A DNA stretch of 32,346 bases from Polyangia bacterium (GTDB lineage Bacteria; Myxococcota_A; Polyangia; Polyangiales; Sandaracinaceae): the NCBI GenBank assembly GCA_030426845.1, contig JAUHXR010000070.1, positions 1 through 32,346 on the forward strand, read 5' to 3'. Shown piece by piece: positions 16,480-24,787 of this stretch (its first letter is position 1; each line of letters opens with the position of its first letter). Made by a program: the position numbers and the translations under genes. The notes beneath the pieces are model-generated. The model searched no databases, was not told the origin of the DNA, and saw only the letters and a program-made list of their open reading frames with translations.

Positions 16480-18408
16480 GTGAATCGATCCGAGCCGCGA
16501 CCGCGCCGCCTCGTCGTCCTCGCCGCCCTGACCCTCGGGGTGGCGGGCTGCGCGGCCGCCCCGCCGACGGGGCCGGGGACCGAGGAGGTCGCGTTCCAGT
16601 GCGGCGATCCGGCGCCCGGCGAGGGCTACGAGTACGTCGTGATCGGCTCGGGCGCGGGCGGCGGCCCGGTCGCGGCGCGGCTCGCGCGCGCCGGCCACCG
16701 GGTGCTCCTCGTCGAGGCGGGCGAGGACGTCGGCGACCGGCTCGAGTACCAGGTCCCCGCGCTCCACGCGTTCTCGACCGAGCACCCGGACCTCGCCTGG
16801 CACTACTACGTCGACCACCACGCCGAAACGGGCGTCGACGAGACGGACTCGAAGCACACCCCCGACGGGATCCTCTACCCGCGCGGCAGCGCGCTCGGCG
16901 GCTCCACCGCGGTCAACGCGCTCGTGACCGTCCTGCCGTCGCGCTCCGACTGGAACCGCCTCGCCGAGCTCACCGGCGAGCCCGCGTGGCGCGCCGCGGC
17001 GATGGATCCCTACGTCGACCGGGTCTTCGAGTGGCTGCCCACCACGATCCCCGATCCGACCCTCGCGATGGACGACCCCGACGTCGTCCAGTTCCTCCTC
17101 GCCGCGGCCAACGAGCTCGGCGCGGGCATGCGCGCCCCGAACGGCGTCGAGCCCTTCGTCGAGGTGAGCTCCACCGCCGAGCTGTCGCGCCTCCTCACCC
17201 AGGACGTGAACGCCGCGCTCCGCCGCGCCGAGACCACCGGCGTCTACCGCTTCCCCCTCGCCACCACCCCCGACGGCCACCGCTCGGGCACGCGCGAGCT
17301 GCTGCTGGAGACGGTGGCGGCCGGCTGCCCGCTCGAGATCCGCACCGGCACCTTCGCGACCCGGATCCTCCTCGACCGCTCCGGCATGGTCCCGCGCGCG
17401 GTCGGCGTCGAGCTGGCCCGGGGCCGCGGCCTCTACGGCGCCGCCCTCGACCGACAGAACCCGCCCACCGAGCGCGAGAACGTCGGCGCGAGCCGCGAGG
17501 TCATCCTCAGCGCGGGCGCCTTCAACTCGCCGCAGCTCCTCATGCTGAGCGGGATCGGCGAGCCCGAGCACCTGCGCGAGCACGGGGTCGAGGTGGCCGC
17601 GGCGAGCCCCGGGGTCGGGCAGAACCTCCAGGACCGCTACGAGGTCGCGGTGGTCAGCGAGCTGCCGCGCGAGCTCAGCCTCACCGCGCCCTGCCTCATC
17701 GGCGTCGGCCCGCTCGCGGAGGACCCGTGCCTCGACGAGTGGCGCGCGGGGCGCGGCGTCTACACGACGACCGGCTTCCTCGCGTCGGCGCTGCAGCAGA
17801 GCGACGGCGCAGCGCTCGCCGACCTGCAAGTCTTCGCGACACCCGGCGACGCGCGCGGCTACTTCCCCGGCTACGCCGAGGCCGCGGTCCAGCGCCGCGA
17901 TCGCTTCAGCTGGGTCGTCCTAAAGGCCCACACCCGGAACCGCGACGGCGAGGTCCGCCTGCGGAGCGCCGACCCGTTCGAGCCGCCGTCGATCGCGTTC
18001 AACTACTTCGACGAAGCGGACCCCGCCAACGACCCCGACATGCGCGCGCTGATCGAGGCGGTGCGGTTCATCCGCGGGGTCGAGGATCGGGTGCGCGAGC
18101 GCGAGCCGAGCCTGAGCGAGGTGTGGCCGGGCGACGACGTCCAGACCGACGCGGAGCTCGCCGCGTGGATCCGCCGCGAGACCTGGGGCCACCACGCGTC
18201 CTGCACCGCCCCGATGGGGCGGGACGACGACCCGATGGCCGTCCTCGACCCGCGGATGCGGGTGCGCGGGGTGCGCGGGCTGCGGGTGGTGGACGCGTCG
18301 ATCTTCCCGGAGATCCCGGGCACGTTCATCGCGTTCCCGATCTACATGGCGTCGGAGCGCGCGGCCGACTTCATCCTCGAGGACCTCGAGACCGGGGAGG
18401 CGCCGTGA
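16480..18408 (+). CDS. Lipoprotein GMC oxidoreductase with altered active-site position
   Basis: GMC flavoprotein of 642 residues, exported as a lipoprotein. The signal RPRRLVVLAALTLGVAGC (Cys24) contains twin arginines, so Tat export of the folded FAD enzyme is plausible. FAD motif: YVVIGSGAGGGPVAARLARA (Gly56, Gly58, Gly61), then the GMC block YPRGSALGGSTAVNALV. The C-terminal domain has GHHASCTAPMG with His572 as the usual catalytic base. The second catalytic position, 44 residues later as in choline oxidase (His466/Asn510), is Phe616 in PGTFIAFP, where Asn or His is normal. It may belong to a GMC subgroup with altered chemistry. The GTG start at 16480 has weak GGAG-like sequence upstream. 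It is the first gene of the seven-gene run, and its stop overlaps the next start (GTGA). Confidence 0.9.
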   Translation: MNRSEPRPRRLVVLAALTLGVAGCAAAPPTGPGTEEVAFQCGDPAPGEGYEYVVIGSGAGGGPVAARLARAGHRVLLVEAGEDVGDRLEYQVPALHAFSTEHPDLAWHYYVDHHAETGVDETDSKHTPDGILYPRGSALGGSTAVNALVTVLPSRSDWNRLAELTGEPAWRAAAMDPYVDRVFEWLPTTIPDPTLAMDDPDVVQFLLAAANELGAGMRAPNGVEPFVEVSSTAELSRLLTQDVNAALRRAETTGVYRFPLATTPDGHRSGTRELLLETVAAGCPLEIRTGTFATRILLDRSGMVPRAVGVELARGRGLYGAALDRQNPPTERENVGASREVILSAGAFNSPQLLMLSGIGEPEHLREHGVEVAAASPGVGQNLQDRYEVAVVSELPRELSLTAPCLIGVGPLAEDPCLDEWRAGRGVYTTTGFLASALQQSDGAALADLQVFATPGDARGYFPGYAEAAVQRRDRFSWVVLKAHTRNRDGEVRLRSADPFEPPSIAFNYFDEADPANDPDMRALIEAVRFIRGVEDRVREREPSLSEVWPGDDVQTDAELAAWIRRETWGHHASCTAPMGRDDDPMAVLDPRMRVRGVRGLRVVDASIFPEIPGTFIAFPIYMASERAADFILEDLETGEAP

Positions 18409-19640
18409 GGCGCGCCGTCACGATCGTCTTCGCCGCCGCCCTCCCCGTCGCGGTGGCCGCGGGCTGCGCAGACTTCGGGCCGACCTGCAACGACCTCGCG
18501 GCGGATCTCGCGTTCTGCGACGTGCGCCCGGTGGAGCTCCGCTGCGACGAGCTGAGCGCGACCGAGCGGAGCGAGCTCGAGGCGGAGATGATCGCGCGCG
18601 GCTGCGGCGCGGTCTGGGTCACCGACGCCGAGACGCAGCAGACGCGCGTCGACCCCCGCATGTGCACCGCGTTCGGCTGGGACTGCCCGGAGGCGAGCGG
18701 GCCGGACCACGACTTCGCGCCGGAGGCGACGGTGGTGTTCGTCGGCGGGATCGACGGCCGCGCCGAGTTCGACTGGAACCCGCGCGTGATCGCCGAGGTG
18801 GAGCGGCGGACTGGCGCTCGCGTGGTGCACGCCCCGTTGCCTCCGTGGAGCCCCGTGCCGACCCGCGCGGCCGCCCTCGCCGACGCGCTCGCGCAGATCG
18901 ACGGGCCGGTGAACCTGATCTGCTACGCGGTCTCGGGCCTCGACTGCCGCTTCCTCGTCAGCCCGGGCGGGCTCTACGCGACCGAGCCCGCGCGGCAGGC
19001 CGAGACCGCGGCCCGGGTCCGCAGCATCACCACCGTGGCCACCGCCCACCGCGGCACCGAGGTCGCGACGGTGGCGCTCCGCGCGCTCGAGGGTGACCGC
19101 GGCGACGAGCTCCTCGACGTGCTCCTCGGCGACCAGGCCGGCAGCGGCGCGCGGCTTCCGAGCGAGCCCGTCGTCCGCGAGACCTTGCGCGGGCTCGGCA
19201 ACGGCTACGCCGAGCTGTTCAACGCCGAGGTCGTCGACGCGGACGGCGTCTACTACCAGTCCTTCGCCGGGGTCAGCTTCATCCTGGGCCAGCCATGGTT
19301 CCCGAGCGACGAGACGGTCCGGCGCTTCTGCGGCCAGGCCACCGACCCGCTCGTCCGCTACGACCTCGGGGTCCGCGACTTCATGAGCGAGCCGCTGCTG
19401 GTGAGCGCGCCCTTCGCCGGCCGCACCCTCGGCTCGGGCGGGCTCACCGTCGTGAGCCCGAGCGACGGACAGGTCTCGGTCGACAGCGCGCGCTGGGGCG
19501 CGTTCCGCGGCTGCCTCCCCGCCGATCACTACGACGTGGTCGGCCAGCTCGAGGACCGCGGTCCCGACCCGATCACCGGCTTCGACGCGGCCGGCTTCTA
19601 CACGGCCGTGGTCGGCGACCTCGCGGCGAGGGGGCTGTGA
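18405..19640 (+). CDS. Lipase-fold lipoprotein lacking the nucleophile serine (pseudo-lipase)
   Basis: Lipoprotein of 411 residues (lipobox VAAGC, Cys21) with a cysteine-patterned N-terminal domain, then an alpha/beta-hydrolase domain homologous along its length to the next gene's lipase. The nucleophile elbow reads [20 protein letters not shown] where the paralogue has [20 protein letters not shown]. The catalytic Ser is Ala175 and the preceding His is Tyr. Asp354 (PSDGQV) and His375 (ADHYD) remain, at the same 179- and 21-residue spacing as in the active paralogue. It is probably not a serine hydrolase; it may bind lipid or partner the active lipase. The GTG start overlaps the upstream stop by 4 bp and has GGGGAGG before it. 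The frame is intact, so this is not a decaying pseudogene. Confidence 0.88.
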   Translation: MRRAVTIVFAAALPVAVAAGCADFGPTCNDLAADLAFCDVRPVELRCDELSATERSELEAEMIARGCGAVWVTDAETQQTRVDPRMCTAFGWDCPEASGPDHDFAPEATVVFVGGIDGRAEFDWNPRVIAEVERRTGARVVHAPLPPWSPVPTRAAALADALAQIDGPVNLICYAVSGLDCRFLVSPGGLYATEPARQAETAARVRSITTVATAHRGTEVATVALRALEGDRGDELLDVLLGDQAGSGARLPSEPVVRETLRGLGNGYAELFNAEVVDADGVYYQSFAGVSFILGQPWFPSDETVRRFCGQATDPLVRYDLGVRDFMSEPLLVSAPFAGRTLGSGGLTVVSPSDGQVSVDSARWGAFRGCLPADHYDVVGQLEDRGPDPITGFDAAGFYTAVVGDLAARGL

Positions 19641-20899
19641 TGCGTCGCTGCGTCGTGCACGCCCTCCTCGCGCTCGCGGCCACGCTCACCTTGGGCGGCT
19701 GCGCCGACCTGCTCGCGTCCCAGCAGCGCTGCGACTACCTCAACGACCGCGTCGCGATGTGCTTCGGCGACGACTTCGGCGACATCGCCTGCGACGGGGT
19801 CAGCGACCGCGATCTCGAGACCGTGATCGGCGCCCTCGATCGCTCGGGCTGCGCGTTCGTCCGCGAGGCGGTGCCGCTCGACGGCGACCTCACCGCCGCG
19901 ACCTGCCGCCTCTTCGGCGAGGGCTGCCTGACCTCGTTCCAGCCGCCGCCCGCGCATCGCCCGAACCCGCTGCCGGTCGTGCTCGTGAACGGCATCGACG
20001 TCTCGCCCGCGTTCCGCTACTCGGACCGCATCCTCGACACGATGCGGGTCGAGGGCGGCCACGACGTCCACCTCGCGATCCTGACGCCCTACGAGACGCC
20101 GGCGCGCCGCGCGCGGATCCTGTGGGACCGCGTCCAGGAGATCGTCGCGGACACCGGCGCCCCGCGCGTCCACCTGATCTGCCACTCGCTCGGCGGGCTC
20201 GACTGCCGCTACCTCGTGAGCCCGGGGGGCCTGCACCACGAGGTCGAGGCGAGCCACACCGACATCGTCTCGCGCGTCGCCTCGATCACCACCTTCTCGA
20301 CCGCGCACCGCGGCACGCGCGCCGCGGACGTGAGCCTCGGCCTGCTCCCCGATTACGCGCAGATCGAGGGCGTCAACGCGCTCGCGACCTACCTCGGCGA
20401 CTGGTTCACCGAGCGCGAGCTCGAGGAGGACGTGCACCTGCGCGAGTCGATCGCGGCGTTGAGCCTCGCCCAGGCGAGCGCATTCAACGTCGACGTGCCC
20501 GACGCGGACGGCGTCTACTACCAGTCCTTCGCCGGCTTCAGCCGCCCGTTCGGCGCCGCGCCCGACGGCTTCGACGCGCGCGTCGCCGAGGCCTGCGCGG
20601 CCGACGGCGAGGACGGGATGCGCTACTTCCACGGCGTCCACGACTACATGGCGACCTCGCTCATCCCGAGCGGCGACATCGTCGGGCGCCCCGAGGTCGA
20701 GGACGGCCCCGAGATCCCGAACGACGGCCTCGTCGCGATCGAGAGCGCGCGCTGGGGCCGCTTTCGCGGCTGCGTGCCCGCCGATCACATGGAGCAGCTC
20801 GGCCAGCGCGACATCCCCGACGTCAACGTGCGCACCGGGTTCGACGTCGCGCGCTTCTACGCCGAGATCGCGGCCGAGCTCGGGGAGCTGGTCCCGTGA
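19640..20899 (+). CDS. Family I-type triacylglycerol lipase/esterase, lipoprotein
   Basis: Lipoprotein of 419 residues (lipobox TLGGC, Cys21). After an N-terminal domain with cysteines spaced as in the upstream paralogue comes a Pseudomonas/Burkholderia-type lipase domain. [10 protein letters not shown] is the first strand and oxyanion region (Asn for the usual His), [15 protein letters not shown] is the nucleophile elbow (Ser183), [13 protein letters not shown] carries the acid (Asp362), and [10 protein letters not shown] carries His383. The Asp-His spacing of 21 is close to the 22 of Burkholderia lipases. It should hydrolyse long-chain esters at the cell surface or periplasmic face. No lipase-specific foldase gene is in the window. 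The ATG at 19640 shares one base with the preceding stop codon (TGATG). The disulphide-type Cys in CHSLGGLDC is shared with its paralogue. Confidence 0.9.
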   Translation: MRRCVVHALLALAATLTLGGCADLLASQQRCDYLNDRVAMCFGDDFGDIACDGVSDRDLETVIGALDRSGCAFVREAVPLDGDLTAATCRLFGEGCLTSFQPPPAHRPNPLPVVLVNGIDVSPAFRYSDRILDTMRVEGGHDVHLAILTPYETPARRARILWDRVQEIVADTGAPRVHLICHSLGGLDCRYLVSPGGLHHEVEASHTDIVSRVASITTFSTAHRGTRAADVSLGLLPDYAQIEGVNALATYLGDWFTERELEEDVHLRESIAALSLAQASAFNVDVPDADGVYYQSFAGFSRPFGAAPDGFDARVAEACAADGEDGMRYFHGVHDYMATSLIPSGDIVGRPEVEDGPEIPNDGLVAIESARWGRFRGCVPADHMEQLGQRDIPDVNVRTGFDVARFYAEIAAELGELVP

Positions 20900-21483
20900 G
20901 GCCCCGCCTGATCCGGCCCGTGGTCCTCGCGCTCGCCCTCGTCGGCTGCGTGCCCCTGGGCATCGCGCCGGACATGGGCGAGCCGGCCGACCCCTGCGAT
21001 GAGGCCGCCCTGCTCTTCGAGTCGTGCGGCGCCTCGCTCGCGTTCCTCTACCCGGAGCGCTGCGCGGGCGCGTCGGCAGTGATCGCCGAGTGCGTGCTCG
21101 ACCACGGGCGCACCTGCGACGACCTCGCGACCCTCGACGTCGAGGACTGCGTCGTCCAGCAGACCGAGCGTGACGGCTACGACGAGCCCCTCGCCGTCGA
21201 CTTCGTGACCGTCGTGCCCCCGGTGGAGGAGCCGCCCGAGACGGGGCCCGAGGACACCGACCTCGCCTGCGCCGACGGCGTCGACAACGACGGCGACGGC
21301 TACTTCGACTGCGACGACCTCGACTGCCGCGAGGGGGCTGGCGTCACGGTCTGCGGCGAGTCGACCGACGCGCTCTGCGCCGACGACCTGGACAACGACG
21401 AGGACGGCCTCGTGGACTGCGCGGATCCGTCCTGCGCGGGCCGCACCGCCCCGTGCCCCGGAGGAACCGATGCCCGATCCTGA
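20896..21483 (+). CDS. Calcium-repeat lipoprotein
   Basis: Lipoprotein of 195 residues (lipobox ALVGC, Cys18). The N-terminal domain has C-x9-C cysteine spacing like the two lipase-type neighbours. After a Pro/Glu-rich linker ([14 protein letters not shown]), the tail has two acidic repeats, [15 protein letters not shown] (about 125-144) and [15 protein letters not shown] (about 161-180). These are EF-hand-loop-like D-x-D-x-D-G calcium motifs with a closing cysteine, as in thrombospondin type 3-like repeats. It could bind calcium and anchor or regulate the lipase partners; Pseudomonas-type lipases are calcium-dependent. The GTG start overlaps the lipase stop by 4 bp (GTGA). Its own end overlaps the transporter start by 14 bp. 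Confidence 0.82.
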   Translation: MRPRLIRPVVLALALVGCVPLGIAPDMGEPADPCDEAALLFESCGASLAFLYPERCAGASAVIAECVLDHGRTCDDLATLDVEDCVVQQTERDGYDEPLAVDFVTVVPPVEEPPETGPEDTDLACADGVDNDGDGYFDCDDLDCREGAGVTVCGESTDALCADDLDNDEDGLVDCADPSCAGRTAPCPGGTDARS

Positions 21484-23887
21484 GCTCTCCCGTCCGTCCC
21501 GCGGCTTCGAGCGCGCCGGCGCGGCCCTGGGCCGCCTGGTGCTCCGGCATCGCGCGGCCACGATCGTCCTCAGCCTCCTGGCCTGCGCCGCGCTCGGCGC
21601 GGGCGCGATGCACCTCTCCTTCTCCACCGACTACCGGATCTTCTTCGCGCCCGACGATCCCCAGCTCGCGAGCTTCGCGGCGCTCGAGGACCAGTTCACC
21701 CGAACCGACAACGTGGTGTTCGTCATCCGGGCGCGCGAGGGCGACGTCTTCGCGCCCGGCCCCCTCGCGGCCGTCCAGGAGCTCACCGAGGCGGGCTGGG
21801 AGCTCCCCTTCGCCGCGCGCGTCGACTCGCTCACGAACTTCCAGCACAGCTACGCGCTCGACGAGGACCTGGTCGTCGAGGAGCTGGTGCACGCGCCGGC
21901 CGGCGACCTCGACGCGGCGGAGCTGTCGCGGCTCCGCGAGGTCGCGCGCGCCGAGCCGCTCCTCGTCGGCGGCCTCCTCGCGGACGACCTCGAGGCCGCG
22001 GGGGTGAACGTCGTGCTGCGCCTGCCGCGCGAGGACCCGGCGGAGGTCACCGAGGCCGCGGCGGCGGCGCGCGCGCTCGTGGCCCGCGTCTCGGCCGCGC
22101 ACCCCGAGGTGGAGATCCGCGCGAGCGGGATGGCGCTCATGAACGACGCGTTCATGGAGGCCTCCATTCAGGACATGGTCCGCATCGTCCCGGTCATGTA
22201 CCTGGTGATGATCCTCGTGCTCGCGGCGCTCCTGCGCAGCGCGAAGGCCACCGCGGTGGTGGTCGCGATGGTCGCCGCGTCCTGCGCGGTGGTGATGGGC
22301 GTCGGGGGCTGGCTCGGCTACCCGCTGACCCCGCCGACCGCGGCCGCGCCGACGATCGTCCTGACGCTCGCGATCGCCGACTCGGTCCACATCTTCCTGA
22401 GCTGGCAGCAGGCCCAGCGCGACGGCTTGAGCGCGCACGACGGCCTGGTCGAAGCGCTCCGCGTGAACCTGCGCCCCGTGTTCCTCACGAGCCTCACCAC
22501 GATGATCGGCTTCCTCGCGTTGAACTTCGCCGAGGCGCCCCCCTACTGGCACCTCGCCAACATGACCGCGGCCGGTATCGCGGCCGCGTTCCTCCTCTCG
22601 GTCACGCTCCTGCCCGCGATCCTCGGCTCGCTCCACATCCCCGTCCGCGCCCAGGCCACGCGCCGCGCCGCGTGGCTCGACGGGCTCGCGGGCTGGGTCC
22701 TGCGCCACCGCGTCGCGCTCCTCGCGGCCGGCGCAGCCAGCCTCGTCGCCTTCGGCGCGCTCGCGGCCCGGCTCGAGACCAACGATCAGTTCGTCGACTA
22801 CTTCGACGACAGCATCGCGTTCCGCCCGGACAGCGAGTTCCTCATGGAGCACCTGACGGGCATCTACCAGCTCGACTTTCAGCTCGAGAGCGGGGAGGAG
22901 GGCGGCGTCAACGACCCTACCTACCTGCGGACGCTCGAACGCTTCACCGCGTACCTCCGCCAGCAGCCCGAGGTGGAGCACGTCTACGGCTACGCCGACA
23001 TCATCGCCCGCGTGAACCAGAACATGCAGGGCGACCGGCCGGGCACCCGCCGCGTCCCCCGCGACCGCGAGCTCGCGAGCCAGTACCTGCTGCTCTACGA
23101 GCTGTCGCTGCCGTACGGCCGCGACCTCAACGACCGCCTCAGCATCGACCGCTCCTCCAGCCGCCTCACCGTGACGGTGAAGGACCTCTCGAGCCAGGAG
23201 CTGCGCGCGTTCAACCACCGCGCCGAGGCGTGGCTCCAGCACCACGCGCCCGCGTCGATGCACGCGCGCGCGATCGCGCCGGTCGTGATCTTCAGCGCGC
23301 TGAGCGACCGCAACACCGAGGCGATGATGCGGGGCAACGTCGCGTCGCTGCTCCTGATCAGCCTCTGCCTCATCTTCGCGCTCCGCAGCGCGAAGCTCGG
23401 CCTCCTGAGCCTGCTGCCGAACATCGTCCCGATCGTCTTCGGCTACGGGCTCTGGGCGCTGCTGTTCGGCGAGATCAACATCGTCGCCTCCGTCGCCGGC
23501 GCGATCTGCCTCGGCATCATCGTCGACGACACCATCCACTTCCTCGCCAAGTACCGCATCGCGCGCATGGAGGGCGCGAGCGCAGAGGACGCGGTGCGCC
23601 GCGTGATCCGGACGGTCGCGCCGGCCCTGATCGTGACCTCGCTCGTGCTCATCCTCGGCTTCGGAGTGCTCACCGCCTCGGGCTTCCAGATGAACAGCTA
23701 CCTGGGCCTCCTCACGGTGTTCGTCGTCGCCTCCGCGCTCGTCGCGGATCTGCTCCTGCTCCCCGCGCTCCTCGTGTGGCTCGACGGCCGCCCGCGCTCC
23801 GCGCCGGCGCGCCGCGAGCCGCCCCCGCCGGCGTCCCACCCGAGCGGGAGCTTCCCCCTCACCGCGAGCGGCGAGCACCCCATCTGA
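21470..23887 (+). CDS. MMPL/RND-superfamily lipid exporter (HpnN-like)
   Basis: Inner-membrane protein of 805 residues with a two-fold repeat, each half having one membrane helix, a periplasmic domain and five helices. Helix 1 is [17 protein letters not shown]. The first helix bundle includes [17 protein letters not shown] and the family motif [11 protein letters not shown]. The second half has [18 protein letters not shown] and [15 protein letters not shown], the conserved acidic RND/MMPL segment for proton coupling. The family exports lipids such as hopanoids (HpnN) and mycolates (MmpL). It overlaps the upstream gene by 14 bp and has a strong GAGGAA ribosome-binding site. Next to a LolA-like carrier and a barrel protein, it probably forms a three-part hydrophobic-cargo export path. 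The charged Pro/Arg tail after the last helix is cytoplasmic. Confidence 0.92.
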   Translation: MPDPELSRPSRGFERAGAALGRLVLRHRAATIVLSLLACAALGAGAMHLSFSTDYRIFFAPDDPQLASFAALEDQFTRTDNVVFVIRAREGDVFAPGPLAAVQELTEAGWELPFAARVDSLTNFQHSYALDEDLVVEELVHAPAGDLDAAELSRLREVARAEPLLVGGLLADDLEAAGVNVVLRLPREDPAEVTEAAAAARALVARVSAAHPEVEIRASGMALMNDAFMEASIQDMVRIVPVMYLVMILVLAALLRSAKATAVVVAMVAASCAVVMGVGGWLGYPLTPPTAAAPTIVLTLAIADSVHIFLSWQQAQRDGLSAHDGLVEALRVNLRPVFLTSLTTMIGFLALNFAEAPPYWHLANMTAAGIAAAFLLSVTLLPAILGSLHIPVRAQATRRAAWLDGLAGWVLRHRVALLAAGAASLVAFGALAARLETNDQFVDYFDDSIAFRPDSEFLMEHLTGIYQLDFQLESGEEGGVNDPTYLRTLERFTAYLRQQPEVEHVYGYADIIARVNQNMQGDRPGTRRVPRDRELASQYLLLYELSLPYGRDLNDRLSIDRSSSRLTVTVKDLSSQELRAFNHRAEAWLQHHAPASMHARAIAPVVIFSALSDRNTEAMMRGNVASLLLISLCLIFALRSAKLGLLSLLPNIVPIVFGYGLWALLFGEINIVASVAGAICLGIIVDDTIHFLAKYRIARMEGASAEDAVRRVIRTVAPALIVTSLVLILGFGVLTASGFQMNSYLGLLTVFVVASALVADLLLLPALLVWLDGRPRSAPARREPPPPASHPSGSFPLTASGEHPI

Positions 23888-23952
23888 GCCCGTCTCCACC
23901 GAACCGCGCCGGCCCGCGCCGGCCCGCGGCCTGTGCCCGAAAGGAACCGACC

Positions 23953-24747
23953 ATGAAGAAGAAGCTCACCCTCGCCGCGCTCGCCGCGGCCCTGATGGCC
24001 CTCGTCGTCGTCCCCGCCCTCGCGGTCGGCCAGCGCGACCCGGGCACCCAGATCGCGCAGGAGCTGGCGCAGCGCAACCGCGGCTACGGCGACATGCGCG
24101 CGGAGGTCGAGATGGTCCTCCGCACCGCGGACGGCCGGGACAGCCGCCGCGCGATCCGCCTGACCTCGCTCGAGCGGCCCGCGGCCGACGAGGGCGACCT
24201 CTCGATGATCGTCTTCGACAGCCCGCGCGACGTCGCGGGGACCGCGCTCCTCTCGCACGCCGGCGTCGGCGAGGACGACCAGCAGTGGCTCTACCTGCCA
24301 GCCGCGCGCCGCACCCGGCGCATCTCGAGCGGCAACATGACCGGCCCGTTCGTCGGCAGCGAGTTCAGCTACGAGGACATCACCGGCGGCGAGGTCGACA
24401 AGTACACGTGGCGACTCCTCGGCGAGGCGCCCTGCGGCCAGGCGACCTGCCGCCGGCTCGAGACGCGGCCCCGCTACGAGGGCTCGGGCTACGCGCGCCG
24501 CGTCGTCTCGATCGACGCCGAGTACCGCATTCAGCAGATCGAGTTCTTCGATCGCCGCGACCAGCGGATGAAGACGCTGACCTACTCCGACTACCGCCGC
24601 CACGGGCGCTTCTGGCGCGCGCACCGCTGGACGATGGTCAACCACCAGAACGGCAAGTCGACCACGCTCGTCTTCCGCAGCCTCGAGCTCGGCACCGGGC
24701 TCAACGAGCGCGACTTCACCCGGGCCGCGCTCGAGCGCGCCCGCTGA
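23953..24747 (+). CDS. LolA-like outer membrane lipoprotein-sorting protein
   Basis: Periplasmic protein of 264 residues: signal peptide (ALMALVVVPALA-V), then the LolA-like half-barrel fold of proteins annotated as outer membrane lipoprotein-sorting protein. Recognisable parts are the start (ELAQRNRGYGDMRAEVEMVL), MIVFDSPRDVAGTALLSH, WLYLPAARRTRRISSGN, GSEFSYEDITG and the end RAHRWTMVNHQNGKSTTL with ERDFTRAALER. This subfamily usually stands next to MMPL/RND transporters, as here, and is thought to ferry hydrophobic cargo from the transporter to the outer membrane. It is not the housekeeping LolA. The start ATG has AAGGAA upstream. The gap of 65 bp after the transporter, with a repeated CGCGCCGGCC stretch at about 23907-23925, is the largest within this run of genes. 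Confidence 0.9.
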   Translation: MKKKLTLAALAAALMALVVVPALAVGQRDPGTQIAQELAQRNRGYGDMRAEVEMVLRTADGRDSRRAIRLTSLERPAADEGDLSMIVFDSPRDVAGTALLSHAGVGEDDQQWLYLPAARRTRRISSGNMTGPFVGSEFSYEDITGGEVDKYTWRLLGEAPCGQATCRRLETRPRYEGSGYARRVVSIDAEYRIQQIEFFDRRDQRMKTLTYSDYRRHGRFWRAHRWTMVNHQNGKSTTLVFRSLELGTGLNERDFTRAALERAR

Positions 24748-24787
24748 GCCGACCCGTCCCACGACCCTCGCCGCCCGTCAATCCGTC

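Noticed and set aside
18405-19640. Pseudo-lipase as a decaying pseudogene
   Set aside because: Full-length intact frame, good ribosome site, signal and lipobox, and conserved Asp/His. It looks functional but not as a Ser hydrolase.
21344-23899. Minus-strand open frame of about 850 codons opposite the transporter
   Set aside because: Mirror of a gene with strong GC3 bias; the translation is Arg/Glu/Asp/His-rich with no recognisable motif.
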